From: a bacterium
Lineage (GTDB): Bacteria; Planctomycetota; Planctomycetia; Isosphaerales; Isosphaeraceae
Direction of reading: 5' to 3'
Length of the DNA: 64,000 bases
Assembly: GCA_016125085.1 (NCBI GenBank)
Contig: WGMM01000024.1
Coordinates: 20,860-84,859 of the forward strand
In this document: one piece after another, positions 43,181-53,561 of the stretch
How positions within the stretch are numbered: the stretch's first letter is position 1
Layout of the letters: each line of letters opens with the position of its first letter
Notes under the pieces: generated by a model
What the model was told of the DNA's origin: nothing
Seen by the model: the letters and a program-made list of their open reading frames with translations, nothing else
Database searches by the model: none
Translations under genes and position numbers: made by a program

Positions 43181-43894
43181 ATGAAGATCCGCATGGGCCC
43201 CAAAACACGAATGTCGCTGATCCAGAGCATGAGAGGGCTCGACCCGGAAGGCTGGATGAAGTTCTGCCGGATCTATCAGCATCACCTTGCCGGCCTGGCT
43301 GAGCGGTTCGGATTCCAACCCGATCACGCAGAAGAGATTGCGGCTCGGGTGGTCCAGCGTCTATTCGAGGAATTTCGCAACAAAAGCACACCGATCGACG
43401 GCCCGTTCCGCAAACGGCTCTCAAGGCTCGTCCGCAGCGAAATGGACCGCTATCGCTACGAGCGACGAAGATTTTACGGCTACTGCCGAGGCTGGTTCTG
43501 GCCTGGTGCCCGCAGGGAAGAATTCTATTGGCCCGATGACCCTGATGCCTTCGCCGAAGAGGTCTCTGAGGACCTTTCGCCCAGGCTCAGGCAGATCCAT
43601 GAGACCATCGAACAGATTCAGCGGCAGATCGATGCGGAAACCTGGGAAACGTTCTACCGAATTCGGATCATGAACGATGATTACGAAAACCTTTCGGCTG
43701 AATTCGGGGTGCCGAAAACCGTGCTCCGCAGCCGCGTCTACAGGGTCACCAAAGCGATCGAAAAGCTGACGAAAAATCTGTCGCTGGCGGAAATCGCTGG
43801 TCAGCAGGATGCCTGCGCCGGCGAACCCCTGAATCCCGACGGCGCGAATTGTCCTGAGGATGACGAAAATGCAAGACAGGTCGAACACGAGTGA
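43181..43894 (+). CDS. ECF-type RNA polymerase sigma factor
   Basis: A 237-residue protein. GAGG stands nine bases before the ATG at 43181. Region 2 is GWMKFCRIYQHHLAGLAERFGFQPDHAEEIAARVVQRLFEEF; region 4 is ENLSAEFGVPKTVLRSRVYRVTKAIEKL with its helix-turn-helix. The linker carries an unusual aromatic stretch (RRRFYGYCRGWFWPG). Planctomycete ECF factors of this kind are often paired with membrane kinases. Here the 3' end overlaps the start of a kinase gene by about 26-35 bases, so the two are coupled. Confidence 0.85.
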   Translation: MKIRMGPKTRMSLIQSMRGLDPEGWMKFCRIYQHHLAGLAERFGFQPDHAEEIAARVVQRLFEEFRNKSTPIDGPFRKRLSRLVRSEMDRYRYERRRFYGYCRGWFWPGARREEFYWPDDPDAFAEEVSEDLSPRLRQIHETIEQIQRQIDAETWETFYRIRIMNDDYENLSAEFGVPKTVLRSRVYRVTKAIEKLTKNLSLAEIAGQQDACAGEPLNPDGANCPEDDENARQVEHE

Positions 43895-46682
43895 TGCATC
43901 GAACTGTCCGCTACTCGAAACATTGATTTCGATCCTCAGCGGCGAACGGGCCCTGAGCGAATCGGATCCGCTTCTGCAGCATGTCGAGTCGTGTCCTCAC
44001 TGTGCGCGGTCCATGGACAATGTGATCGCCCACGGCGATCAGCGCATGGTCACTGCCGTTTCTTCCTCATCGGCGAACACCAGCGACCGCTTGGAGATGG
44101 GCTCGGCCGGCAATTTTCCGGCTTCAGGCGACCCCGGCCTGGATTCTACGCGAATTCCCGGTTTCCGGATCCTCCAGAGGGTCAATAAAGGCGGTCAGGG
44201 GATCGTCTACAAAGCGACCGAACTGGCGACGGGCGAATCCGTCGCCCTCAAATGGCTGCCGTTCTCAGGGGCAGGCGATTCCGAACCAGCCAATAAGGAA
44301 ATCGCCGCGGCCGGCAGGCTCGACCACCCAGGAATCGTCAAGCCACGCCGGCAGGTCGACTGGTCAGGCCAGTCGGTCATCGTCATGGACTGGGTCGAAG
44401 GCGGCGACCTTCGAGACTTCCTGGACCGGAGCAAAATTTCGACCTCGGATTCCGTCGATCTGATGATCCGCATCTGCCGGATTCTCGAATACGCCCACGG
44501 CCGGGGCCTGATCCATCGCGACCTCAAGCCTTCGAACATCCTTCTGACCGCCGGCCGGATCGATACGCCCCGGCTCACCGACTTCGGCCTGGCCAAGTTC
44601 GAAGGCCCGCCCGGCGATTTCTCGACGGTCACGGCCGGAATCGGCACGCCCGGATACATGGCGCCCGAACTCGTCTCGGCGGATTTCGGCCAGATCAGCC
44701 AGGCGACCGACATCTTCTCGCTGGGCGTGATTCTCTACGAACTGCTCACGGGCGAGTTGCCCTTCGAAGGCAAGACGCTTTTCGACTTCCTCCGGCGCAC
44801 CTGCGACGAACCCGCACGGCCGCTCCGCAAACACTCCAGCACAATTCCCCTGGACCTGGAAACGATCTGCCTGAAATGTCTCGCCAAAAAACAGGCGGAC
44901 CGTTACTCGAACGCCTCGGACCTGCGGATGGATCTGGAGCGATTTCGCGAAGGCCAGCCGATTCTGGCCCAGCGAGCCAGCCGTATCGATCAGCTGATCG
45001 CATGGGCCGGCCGCAATCCGGCCGTGGCCGTATCCGCGACGGCGGCTTTCGTGATTCTTTCCGCGAGCGTCATCACGCTCTCGATCCTTCTGGAACGTTC
45101 GAGAGAGAGCCAGCGCATTGCCGAAAACTCGCAACAGGTGGCGGAGAAATCCAGACTGGCTGAGATGAACTCCAGGAAAGCTGCGGAGAATTCATTGAAG
45201 CTTGCTGTCGATGCCATGACAAACGCCGCGCCAATTTACAAGAGATTTGCCGAGAACTTGAACGCCGAAGATCACGAGCTGGAAAACTTGATCAAATCCG
45301 CAAACTTGAGTCTTTGGATCGGCGAAGGATCGTCCGATTCGAACGTTCGATGCGACAGCTATTTCAATACGCTCCAAATGGCCGCAGCGATCAGCCATTA
45401 TCCCCAGAGTCTCGATCTCGCGGAATCCATCACGAAACGGACGCTCGAAAAATACCGAAAACTCAAATCGGAGCACGAAGACGAACTGAGGATGCGCTTG
45501 CGAGTGAGTTCCTCGAATGACGTTCTCACGTCGCTCGACACCGTCAATACCCGCATCGCGTTCTGCCTGATCGAACTGGCCAACATCGCCGGCAAACGCG
45601 TGACCCGCCGGCAGGCAGAACATGCTGAATACATCAGGCAAGCCGTGGAACAGTGCGAATTGGCATTGGTCGAAAACCCGACGCATGACGAAGCCATGTC
45701 CATGCTCGGGCAATATCTTGACGCCCGAACGATTGAACTTGTCGCGAATCGCCGGTTCGACGAGGCCTTGGCCGACATGCGCAGGGCGATCCAGTATCAG
45801 AAGCGGTTTCTGGACATCAAACCCTCAATTCTCGATCGGTATGCGCTTTATCATGGATCTCGGCAACGCATGCTCGTCATCCTCGAAAAAGCCAACCCCG
45901 GAACGCCCGAATTTCGCGACGAAATCCAATCCACTTGGAACGAACTCCGTCAGCTCGCAGCCGAAAAGCCGGACCGATGGAAAGAAAAATGCCTGTGGCT
46001 CATGAATTTCAGCAACTTCATCACCTTCGAATACGATCGCTCCGATCCTGACGGTTCGGCTCGCATCAGTGAAGAGTTGCTGGCGATCCTCGACCAATGC
46101 CACGATCTCGGAAACCGGGACGCGAAATACCGGATGATGATCTTCGCCTTCTGGCTCGACGACATCGCCAATCTCGTGAGACATGGCAAAATCGAACGTG
46201 CCCGCCAGGAATGCAAGCGAATCCTCGCCTGGCTGGATTCGCTCGGCAGAGCCGAAAAAGCCGATACTTCCCGTTGCATTTTCCGGCTTTTGTGTCCACT
46301 GCCAGAATTTCGCGATATCGACGAAGCACGACGAATCGCAAAGAGCATTTCGAATTCGGGAGCGACCGTTAGCGGCGATAAAGCCCGGATCATGAAATGG
46401 CTCGAAATCCTCGACAACGGGATTCCTGTCGAATCCGATCCCTCCGGATCATCGACTCGAGATGCCTACGCACTCTGGGTCGAAAACCACATCGAAGAGA
46501 TCATCTTCGACCTCCTTTACCGAACCTCCGAAGGCCGAACTCACAACATCGCAGGACGCATCGAAGAATTATCCAGAATCGTGAATCGGAACCCTTCGAT
46601 ATCCCCGCGGTGGAAATGCCTGCTCGACGAAATCAAGGCCAGGGCGAACTCCAGTTCCCCATCCTCGAAGCCAGGAACTTGA
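43869..46682 (+). CDS. Zinc-finger/Ser-Thr-kinase transmembrane protein
   Basis: A 937-residue protein starting MQDRSNTSD at 43869, with GAGG eight bases upstream; an ATG at 43860 is possible. An HVESCPHC motif near residue 40 matches the HxxxCxxC core of zinc-binding anti-sigma domains. The kinase domain covers about 98-365: NKGGQGIVYKA, VALKWL, HRDLKPSNILL, DFGLAK, APEL. One helix follows at about 383-408 (VAVSATAAFVILSASVITLSILL), then a coiled coil and a long helical TPR-like tail. It overlaps the sigma-factor gene, suggesting it controls that factor directly through the zinc domain, by phosphorylation or both. Confidence 0.88.
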   Translation: MQDRSNTSDASNCPLLETLISILSGERALSESDPLLQHVESCPHCARSMDNVIAHGDQRMVTAVSSSSANTSDRLEMGSAGNFPASGDPGLDSTRIPGFRILQRVNKGGQGIVYKATELATGESVALKWLPFSGAGDSEPANKEIAAAGRLDHPGIVKPRRQVDWSGQSVIVMDWVEGGDLRDFLDRSKISTSDSVDLMIRICRILEYAHGRGLIHRDLKPSNILLTAGRIDTPRLTDFGLAKFEGPPGDFSTVTAGIGTPGYMAPELVSADFGQISQATDIFSLGVILYELLTGELPFEGKTLFDFLRRTCDEPARPLRKHSSTIPLDLETICLKCLAKKQADRYSNASDLRMDLERFREGQPILAQRASRIDQLIAWAGRNPAVAVSATAAFVILSASVITLSILLERSRESQRIAENSQQVAEKSRLAEMNSRKAAENSLKLAVDAMTNAAPIYKRFAENLNAEDHELENLIKSANLSLWIGEGSSDSNVRCDSYFNTLQMAAAISHYPQSLDLAESITKRTLEKYRKLKSEHEDELRMRLRVSSSNDVLTSLDTVNTRIAFCLIELANIAGKRVTRRQAEHAEYIRQAVEQCELALVENPTHDEAMSMLGQYLDARTIELVANRRFDEALADMRRAIQYQKRFLDIKPSILDRYALYHGSRQRMLVILEKANPGTPEFRDEIQSTWNELRQLAAEKPDRWKEKCLWLMNFSNFITFEYDRSDPDGSARISEELLAILDQCHDLGNRDAKYRMMIFAFWLDDIANLVRHGKIERARQECKRILAWLDSLGRAEKADTSRCIFRLLCPLPEFRDIDEARRIAKSISNSGATVSGDKARIMKWLEILDNGIPVESDPSGSSTRDAYALWVENHIEEIIFDLLYRTSEGRTHNIAGRIEELSRIVNRNPSISPRWKCLLDEIKARANSSSPSSKPGT

Positions 46683-46909
46683 AGCCTGCCCCGAACTGCA
46701 CCTGCGACGACTCACTCATCTTCCGCCCGGATCGCACCTGCCATACTGGCAGAATAGCCGCATTGAACAGTACCGATTCCGATCCGACTTGCCTCTTCGA
46801 GTTCGGGATGCGAAAATTGATCAGCCGCGAACCGCTCGATATCGTCGAAGCCTGCCCCAGCCCCGGCTCGCGTTCTCTCTCCGCCAGACTTCAGCCGAAC
46901 AGCGAAACG

Positions 46910-49702
46910 ATGTACGCAAATCGAATGACCAGAATGGTTTCGCTCATGATGGCGATTGGGAGTGCCGCGTCTTTCGCAGCATCCTCAAGCGCTATCGGTG
47001 CCATCGACTTCGTCCGCGACGTCCGGCCGATCCTTCAGAAACACTGCTATGCCTGTCACTCGGCTGAGAAGGAAAAAAGCGGCCTCAGGCTCGACGTCAA
47101 AGCGCTCGCCTTCAAGGGCGGCAGCGGCCACGGGCCTGCCATCGTGCCTGGCAATGCCGACGAAAGCCCGATCTTCCTGCTGGCCAGCGGAGCCGAGCCT
47201 GAGCAGAAAATGCCGCCCAAAGGGCAGGGGCTCAGCGATAGCGAAGTCGAAACGCTGAAAACCTGGATCGACGCCGGTGCCGTGTGGCCCGATGGTATCG
47301 ACACCGCGAAAGTCGCCGACCGCCGCGATCACTGGTCCTTCAAGCCTCTCACGCATCCAGCACTGCCTGAAGTCAAGCGATCGGACTGGCCCCGGGGACC
47401 CATCGACCGCTTCATCCTCGCCCGGCTCGAACGGGAAGGGCTCGCTCCTTCGCCCGCGGCTGACCGGCGCGCCTGGCTGCGCCGCGTTTCGATCGACCTG
47501 ACCGGCCTGCTGCCGACTGTCGAAGAAGTCGATGCCTTCCTGGCCGACGATCGCCCAGGTGCCTTCGAGCGGGTCGTCGAGCGGCTGCTGGCCTCGCCCC
47601 GCTATGGCGAACGCTGGGCCCAGCACTGGCTGGACGTCGTCCGCTACGCTGACACCCACGGCTTCGAAGTCAACACCGAACGCCCGAACGCCTGGCCGTA
47701 TCGAGACTACGTGATCGCGGCCATCAATGCCGACACGCCCTACGACCGGTTCGTCCGCGAACAGATCGCGGGCGACCAGCTCGGCAAGGACGCAGCCACC
47801 GGCTTTCTCGTCACCGCCGCGGCCCTTCTGCCCGGGCAGATCGGGGCCGACGATGCCTCCAAACGGCTCGCCCGGCAGGACGAACTTTCCGAAATCATCG
47901 TCAACACTGGCCAGACATTCCTCGGCCTGACCATCGGCTGCGCGCGCTGCCACGACCACAAATTCGACCCGATCTCCGCACGTGATTACTACGCCCTTCA
48001 GGGCTTTTTCGCAGGGGTCGACTACGGCGACCGCCCGATGCCCTCCCGCGAAGGTGCCGCCGCCCGGCGCGTGATCGAAGCACGCCTCCGGTCGATCGAA
48101 ACCGAACTGGCCCAATTTGTTCCGCTGGCGAAATCGGGGGCCCGCAGGGTCAAGGTCAGCGCCCGCGAAAATGTCGAGCGGTTCGCCCCGGTCCAGGCCA
48201 GTCGCGTGCGCCTGACCATCCGCAAGACCAACAATCTTGAGCCATGCGTGGATGAACTGGAAGTCTATGCCACCACGGGCAAAAACGTCGCACTGGCTTC
48301 CGCCGGCGGCAAGCCTTCGGCCTCGGGCAGCAACGTGTCGCCCAACCGGCATGAGCTGCGACTGGTCAACGATGGCGAGTACGGCAATTCAAGCAGCTGG
48401 ATGTCCAGCGCCATGGGTGGCGGCTGGGTGCAGATTGACCTGCCCGGCACTTTCACGATCGACCGCGTTGTCTGGGGCCGTGACCGCAAGGGCGAATACG
48501 GCGATCGCCTGGCGACCGACTACGTCCTCGAAGTCGCCACGGGCGATGGCCCCTGGCAAGCCGTGGCCGACGCATCCGACCGAGAACCGTTCGAAGCGAA
48601 ACCGGCGAAAATGCAATTCGCCTTCGATCATCTCCCACCCGATCGTCGGGCCGAAGCCGAAAAACTGGTTCGCGAAAAGCGTGATCTCGAAAAAATCCTG
48701 GGAAGCTACGCGGCCGAAGGGGCGCTTGTCTTCGCAGGCGTTTTCCGCACGCCGGACAACGTGAAGTTGCTGGCCCGTGGTGATCCGGAGCAACCCAAAG
48801 ACTCCGTCGCCCCCGCCGTGCCGGAACTTTTCGGCAAGATTTCGCTGGCTGCCGATGCCCCGGAGCCCCGGCGGCGTCAGGCGTTGGCCGAATGGCTGAC
48901 CGATCCGGGCAACCCGCTGGTGGCCCGCGTAGCCGTAAACCGGATCTGGCAATGGCATTTCAGCACCGGGCTGGTCGATACGCCCAACGACTTCGGCCAC
49001 TCCGGCTCGAAACCCAGCCATCCCGAGTTGCTCGACTGGCTCGCGGGCGAGTTCGTCCGCTCCGGCTGGTCGATGAAGCATATGCATCGGCTCATCGTCC
49101 TTTCGGCCACTTACGGGCAGTCGGCGACCATTGACCCCAAAGCCCGGGCGATCGATGCCGATACTCGGCTGCTTTGGCGGTATCCCCCGCGGCGGATGGA
49201 GGCCGAAGCCATTCGCGACAATACACTGGCCGTAGCCGGAAGTCTCAACACGAAAATGGGTGGCCGCGGCTACGACCTCTTCGGCTCGCGCGGCGGCCTC
49301 AACGGCTTCCCGCCGATCGAGAAATTCGGCGAGGAAGGCCGACGACGCCTGATCTACGCCCACAAGGTACGTATGGAACGGGACATCGTTTTCGGAGCCT
49401 TCGACTGCCCCGACGCCGGCCAGAGCCAGGCGATGAGAAAACAGTCGACCACGCCCATTCAGGCCCTGAACCTGTTCAACAGCCAGTTCACCGTCGATCA
49501 GGCTGAAGCCTTCGCCGCACGCGTCATTCGTGAATCGGGCGAAGATCCGGCCCGTAACATCGATCACGCCTTCCTCCTGGCCTATTCCCGCCACGCCACA
49601 CCGGGCGAGATCGCCGAAATGCGGCCTTTTGTCCAGGAATACGGCCTGCCGGTGCTGTGCCGGGCGATTCTCAATTCCAACGAATTCCTGTTCATCCCCT
49701 GA
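46910..49702 (+). CDS. PSCyt1/DUF1549/DUF1553 protein with discoidin-like insertion
   Basis: A 930-residue exported protein; I start at MYANRMTRMVSLMMAIG (46910) with a signal peptide, since the longer reading runs through the kinase gene end. A cytochrome-type CYACH is at about residue 46 (PSCyt1), then DUF1549/PSCyt2 (about 150-360, with FLGLTIGCARCHDHKFDP, a second CxxCH), then a jelly-roll like the F5/8-type C domain (about 430-565, RVRLTIRKTNNLEPCVDELEVYA...GGGWVQIDLPGTFTIDRVVWGRD), then DUF1553 (about 640-900). The order is standard for planctomycetes except for the discoidin-like insert. Function unknown; polymer degradation or electron transfer is suspected. The DUF1501 partner follows 12 bases later. 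Confidence 0.9.
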   Translation: MYANRMTRMVSLMMAIGSAASFAASSSAIGAIDFVRDVRPILQKHCYACHSAEKEKSGLRLDVKALAFKGGSGHGPAIVPGNADESPIFLLASGAEPEQKMPPKGQGLSDSEVETLKTWIDAGAVWPDGIDTAKVADRRDHWSFKPLTHPALPEVKRSDWPRGPIDRFILARLEREGLAPSPAADRRAWLRRVSIDLTGLLPTVEEVDAFLADDRPGAFERVVERLLASPRYGERWAQHWLDVVRYADTHGFEVNTERPNAWPYRDYVIAAINADTPYDRFVREQIAGDQLGKDAATGFLVTAAALLPGQIGADDASKRLARQDELSEIIVNTGQTFLGLTIGCARCHDHKFDPISARDYYALQGFFAGVDYGDRPMPSREGAAARRVIEARLRSIETELAQFVPLAKSGARRVKVSARENVERFAPVQASRVRLTIRKTNNLEPCVDELEVYATTGKNVALASAGGKPSASGSNVSPNRHELRLVNDGEYGNSSSWMSSAMGGGWVQIDLPGTFTIDRVVWGRDRKGEYGDRLATDYVLEVATGDGPWQAVADASDREPFEAKPAKMQFAFDHLPPDRRAEAEKLVREKRDLEKILGSYAAEGALVFAGVFRTPDNVKLLARGDPEQPKDSVAPAVPELFGKISLAADAPEPRRRQALAEWLTDPGNPLVARVAVNRIWQWHFSTGLVDTPNDFGHSGSKPSHPELLDWLAGEFVRSGWSMKHMHRLIVLSATYGQSATIDPKARAIDADTRLLWRYPPRRMEAEAIRDNTLAVAGSLNTKMGGRGYDLFGSRGGLNGFPPIEKFGEEGRRRLIYAHKVRMERDIVFGAFDCPDAGQSQAMRKQSTTPIQALNLFNSQFTVDQAEAFAARVIRESGEDPARNIDHAFLLAYSRHATPGEIAEMRPFVQEYGLPVLCRAILNSNEFLFIP

Positions 49703-49714
49703 GGCATCCCGGCC

Positions 49715-51196
49715 ATGTACCCCCGCGCTGAAGACATTTCGCACAAGGGTCGCCGATGGCTTGACCGCCGCGCCTTTCTCGCCGATTCCGCCCACGGCCT
49801 GGGTGCGATCGCCCTTGCCGCCCTGCTGGGTGGCGACGGCCTCCTCGCCGCCGATGCAGACGAAGACATCTTCATCGACCCGGCCCGCCCCTTCGCTCCC
49901 AGGCCCGGCCACTTCCCGGCCAAAGCCAAAAACGTGCTGGTGATCTTCTGCGCCGGTGCCGTCAGCCAGCTCGAAACCTGGGATTACAAGCCCGAACTGA
50001 TCAAGTGGGACGACAAACCGCTGCCCAACGGCCCGCCCGTCACCTTTCAGGGCCCGGCCGGCAACCTGGCGCGGCCGCAATATGATTTCCGCCCCCGGGG
50101 CCAGACGGGCAAGATGGTCTCGGACATGATCCCGCACCTGGCCGAACTCACCGACGACATCGCCTTCGTCCACTCCCTCACCAGCAAATCCAATACCCAC
50201 GGCCCGGCAGAGAATTTCATTTCCACCGGGTTCATCGAAGACGGCTTTCCCAGCCTCGGCGGCTGGTTGTGCTACGCCCTCGGCAGCGAAAATCAGAACC
50301 TGCCGGCATTCGTTTCGATTCTCGACCCTCGCGGCGTGCCCCAGGCCAGCGTGAACAACTGGGGCCCGGGCTTCCTCCCCGCCGAATTTCAGGGCACTCC
50401 GTTTTCGGCCTCGGATCCCGTCCGTCATCTTGTGCCGCCCAAAGGCGTCAGCGATAAAGCCGATCGCGCCGCGCGAGACCTCCTGCGCAGGCTCAACGAG
50501 ACTCATCTGGAAGCCAATCCCGGCGACGGCAAGCTGGCCGCCCGCATCGCCAGCTACGAACTGGCCGCGCGCATGCAGCTATCCGTGCCCGAAATCAGCG
50601 ATCTTTCCACCGAGCCGGCCCACATCTTGAAAATGTACGGGGCCGACGATCCATCGAACAAAATCAAGGCCGCGTTCGCCCGGAATTGCATTCTGGCCAG
50701 GCGGCTGATCGAAAATGGCGTCCGCTTCGTGCAGCTCTTCAACGGCGCCTACGCCAGCGGCGGCGAATTGAACTGGGACGGCCACAGCAAATTGAAAGAG
50801 CAATACGACAAACACGCGGCCATTCTGGATCAGCCCGCCGCCGCACTCATCAAAGACCTCAAGGCCCGCGGGCTGCTGGACGACACCCTCGTCGTCTGGT
50901 GCACCGAATTCGGCCGGATGCCCATGTTCCAGAAAGGCGCGAAGGGCCGCGACCATAACCCCGACGGCTTCACGTGCTGGATGACCGGAGCCGGCGTGAA
51001 GCCGGGCGTCAGCCACGGGATCACCGACGAACTCGGCAAAAAGGCCGTCGCCGACATTCACCCCTATTACGACTTCAACGCCACGATCCTCCACCTGCTC
51101 GGCCTCGACCACGAACGCCTCACCTTCCGCCACAACGGCTTCCGCCGCAGGCTCACGAACGTCGAAGGCCACGTGATCGAACCGATTCTGGCGTGA
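49715..51196 (+). CDS. DUF1501 sulfatase-like protein
   Basis: A 493-residue protein with a Tat-type leader ([28 protein letters not shown]). The DUF1501 domain covers the rest: [73 protein letters not shown] and [16 protein letters not shown], then [21 protein letters not shown]. It resembles alkaline phosphatase/sulfatase folds and is nearly always next to PSCyt/DUF1549/DUF1553 genes in planctomycetes, as here. The reaction is not established. Confidence 0.93.
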   Translation: MYPRAEDISHKGRRWLDRRAFLADSAHGLGAIALAALLGGDGLLAADADEDIFIDPARPFAPRPGHFPAKAKNVLVIFCAGAVSQLETWDYKPELIKWDDKPLPNGPPVTFQGPAGNLARPQYDFRPRGQTGKMVSDMIPHLAELTDDIAFVHSLTSKSNTHGPAENFISTGFIEDGFPSLGGWLCYALGSENQNLPAFVSILDPRGVPQASVNNWGPGFLPAEFQGTPFSASDPVRHLVPPKGVSDKADRAARDLLRRLNETHLEANPGDGKLAARIASYELAARMQLSVPEISDLSTEPAHILKMYGADDPSNKIKAAFARNCILARRLIENGVRFVQLFNGAYASGGELNWDGHSKLKEQYDKHAAILDQPAAALIKDLKARGLLDDTLVVWCTEFGRMPMFQKGAKGRDHNPDGFTCWMTGAGVKPGVSHGITDELGKKAVADIHPYYDFNATILHLLGLDHERLTFRHNGFRRRLTNVEGHVIEPILA

Positions 51197-51354
51197 TCCG
51201 ACAGCGACTTCGCCAGTCTCCGGCCCGACCGCCGCTCACCGGCTCCGATTGATCGATCCGGCGAATTCTGCTAGAAACACTTCGAATTCCGAGATGCGAA
51301 ACGGCGTTCGCACCGGTCCACGATTCCCTGCGTCCGCACCAGGATCTTCCGCTC

Positions 51355-52305
51355 ATGTCTGACTTTCTGGAAATCATCAACGACTTCCTCGGCATTAACG
51401 ACGTCCAGTTCGTCGTTCTCCTCACCGCCCTCGCATTCGTCGTCACCTGGCCAGTCGGCCGGTTCGTCGCACGGCGGTATCCGTTCGAAACCCTCGAGAT
51501 CTCGGGCGAAGGTATCGGGTCCTATTGCAACGTCGTCGGCATTCTCTATGCAATCGTCATGGGCTATGTGCTCGTCAATGTTTACGAAAGCTATTCCGCG
51601 GCCGACCTCGCCGTCGAAACCGAATCGGCCCTGCTGATCGACATCCTTCGCGACGCCGAGGGGCTCCCTGTCAAGGACGGTATCGCCCTCCGGCTGGCCA
51701 CCTTGCGTTACATCGAATCGGTCACGCAGAAGGAATGGGCCCACATGGTCAAATACGACAACGCCCACCCCGAAACGTTCGATCGATTCTCGGATCTTTA
51801 TCACATCGTGCGCTCGATCAAGTGCGAGACCGATGAGCAACGCATCTTCATGTCCGAAATCCTCAGCCGCCTGAACGACCTCTCCACCACACGTCATGAG
51901 CGGCTCGTGGCCTCCGGGTCGCGGGTGCCCAACATGCTCTGGGGCATGCTCATCATCGTCGGCCTGGTCACGCTCAATCTCTGCTTCTTCTTCCCGGTCG
52001 AGAACCCCCGGCTGCGAGTCTATCTGCTCTGCTGCACGGCTGCGGTGATGACGTTCACGACCATGCTCATCTATGTCATGGACAGACCCTACAGCGGCAC
52101 GATCGGAATCCGGCCCGACAGCATCGTCGGCATCATCGACACGCTCAAGGCCAAGGGCATCGAATCGATGTTCAAGCATAATGCACTCGATCCGGCCGAT
52201 CTCAAGGACATCGAAAGCTTCAAGAATCTCATGCAGTCGATCGCCCCGGGTGCTCCGAACCACGGCAACCGCCCCCGCATGATCCCGCCGCCACTGCCGA
52301 AATGA
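51355..52305 (+). CDS. DUF4239 (bestrophin-like) membrane protein
   Basis: A 316-residue protein with membrane segments at about residues 20-35, 60-78, 200-218 and 225-243. ISGEGIGSYCNVVGILYAIVMGYVLVNVYESYSAADLAVETES near residue 50 and a C-terminal GTIGIRPDSIVGIIDTLK (residues about 245-265) match the DUF4239 family, which is weakly related to bestrophin channels. Role unknown. It lies 158 bases after the DUF1501 gene. Confidence 0.85.
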   Translation: MSDFLEIINDFLGINDVQFVVLLTALAFVVTWPVGRFVARRYPFETLEISGEGIGSYCNVVGILYAIVMGYVLVNVYESYSAADLAVETESALLIDILRDAEGLPVKDGIALRLATLRYIESVTQKEWAHMVKYDNAHPETFDRFSDLYHIVRSIKCETDEQRIFMSEILSRLNDLSTTRHERLVASGSRVPNMLWGMLIIVGLVTLNLCFFFPVENPRLRVYLLCCTAAVMTFTTMLIYVMDRPYSGTIGIRPDSIVGIIDTLKAKGIESMFKHNALDPADLKDIESFKNLMQSIAPGAPNHGNRPRMIPPPLPK

Positions 52306-52338
52306 CTCTCTGAAATGTAATCGAGACCGAATGAACAG

Positions 52339-52390
52339 GGGCGGAAGACGTGCAGTTTATGTCACGCTTCCGCCCGTCGGATTTTATCAT
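52339..52390. terminator. Bidirectional terminator hairpin
   Basis: GGGCGGAAG (52339-52347) pairs with CTTCCGCCC (52367-52375), extended inward by CGTG/CACG with one bulge. TTTT follows on the + strand (from 52382). It lies between two converging genes, DUF4239 and the lactonase, so it probably serves both. Confidence 0.65.
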
Positions 52391-52400
52391 TTACTGAAAG

Positions 52401-53561
52401 TCACTTCAGCGGCAGAAACCGCACGCAAACCGGCGTCGGCACCTTCACCGTCGTCACTGGTTTCGGTCCTGGAGTTCCGGTTGCCGAGTCGATCGCATGC
52501 ACTTCGATCAGCCCCGTATTCTGCCCTTCGATCAACATCCATTTGCCGGAAGGCTCCAGGGCGAAATTCCGTGGAGTGTCGATTTTGTCCGACATGTAAT
52601 TGCCGATTTCTTTCAGACTTCCGTCCGGCGCGACCGCGAAGCTCGTGATCGAGTGATATCCCCGGTTCGAGCCATAAACGAATTTGCCGTTCGGATGCGC
52701 CACCACCTCGGCCGTGAAGCTCTTGCCCAGATATTCGTCACCGAGGGTGGGAATCGTCTGAGTCGGCGTCAGCTCGCCCGTTTCCGGGTTCACGTCGAAG
52801 GCCACGATCGTATTGCCGATCTCGTTGATCACGTAAGCCCGCTTCGCGCCAGGGGCGAAAGCGAAGTGCCGCGGGCCTGAGCCAGGCTTCACGGCCACGT
52901 GATCCGGCTTCGCCGGCGTCATTTTGCCCGTGGCAGGGTCGAAGGCGAAGATCAGGACCTTGTCCAGCCCCAGGTCGGCCACATACAAGAACTTGCCGTT
53001 CGGGTGTGCGTTGATCGAGTGCGCGTGCGGGCCCTGTTGCCGCTGCGGGTTCACGCTGCTGCCGGTGTGCTGCACGAACGACGCGATCTTGCCCAGCGAT
53101 CCGTCAGGTTCGATCGCCACCGCCCCCGAACTGCCGCCGCCGTAATTGGCGAAAAACGCATACTTACCGCTCGGGTCGATCGTAATGTGGCACGGCGCGC
53201 CGCCGCCGGTTTCCACTGCGTTGAGCAACTTCAAATCGCCGTTCGGCTGAATTTCGAATGCCGTCATGCCGCCCGTCTTTTTGCCGTTCTGTGTGTCGAT
53301 CTCGTTCACGGCATAAACGTGCTTGCCGTCCCTGTGAACGGCCAGAAACGAGGGATTCGTCACATTCGCCGCCACCACCGGCTCTGTCGCCTTGCCCGTG
53401 GCGGTGTCCAGGTCGAAGCGGTAAATCCCTTCGCTCTTCGTTCCGTTGGTGTAGGTGCCGACGTAAACCCTTACGTTTTCGGCCATGATCGTGCCCGAAA
53501 AGGCCCCGAGAATCGACATCGCCAGCAGCGCCGGCAGTGTCCGTTCGTTCGAATATTTCAT
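52401..53561 (-). CDS. Seven-bladed lactonase (6-phosphogluconolactonase-like), Sec-exported
   Basis: A 386-residue protein with a Sec signal (residues 1-27, MKYSNERTLPALLAMSILGAF). It has the same propeller repeats as the gene at 40166: VYVGTYTNGTKSEGIYRFDLD, GGGAPCHITIDPSGKYAFFANYGGG, GPHAHSINAHPNGKFLYVADLGLDKV, GSGPRHFAFAPGAKRAYVINEIGNTI and IDTPRNFALEPSGKWMLIEGQNTGLI. Substrate is probably a lactone of a sugar acid. It is convergent with the DUF4239 gene, with a terminator between them. Confidence 0.88.
   Translation of the reverse strand: MKYSNERTLPALLAMSILGAFSGTIMAENVRVYVGTYTNGTKSEGIYRFDLDTATGKATEPVVAANVTNPSFLAVHRDGKHVYAVNEIDTQNGKKTGGMTAFEIQPNGDLKLLNAVETGGGAPCHITIDPSGKYAFFANYGGGSSGAVAIEPDGSLGKIASFVQHTGSSVNPQRQQGPHAHSINAHPNGKFLYVADLGLDKVLIFAFDPATGKMTPAKPDHVAVKPGSGPRHFAFAPGAKRAYVINEIGNTIVAFDVNPETGELTPTQTIPTLGDEYLGKSFTAEVVAHPNGKFVYGSNRGYHSITSFAVAPDGSLKEIGNYMSDKIDTPRNFALEPSGKWMLIEGQNTGLIEVHAIDSATGTPGPKPVTTVKVPTPVCVRFLPLK

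Noticed and set aside
42760..43230. A 156-codon - strand frame upstream of the sigma factor
   Set aside because: It has no ribosome binding site or family likeness, and its 5' end overlaps the start of the sigma-factor gene.
48389..50506. A 705-codon open frame on the - strand opposite the DUF1549/DUF1553 and DUF1501 genes
   Set aside because: Antisense shadow; the + strand carries full domain motifs and signals.
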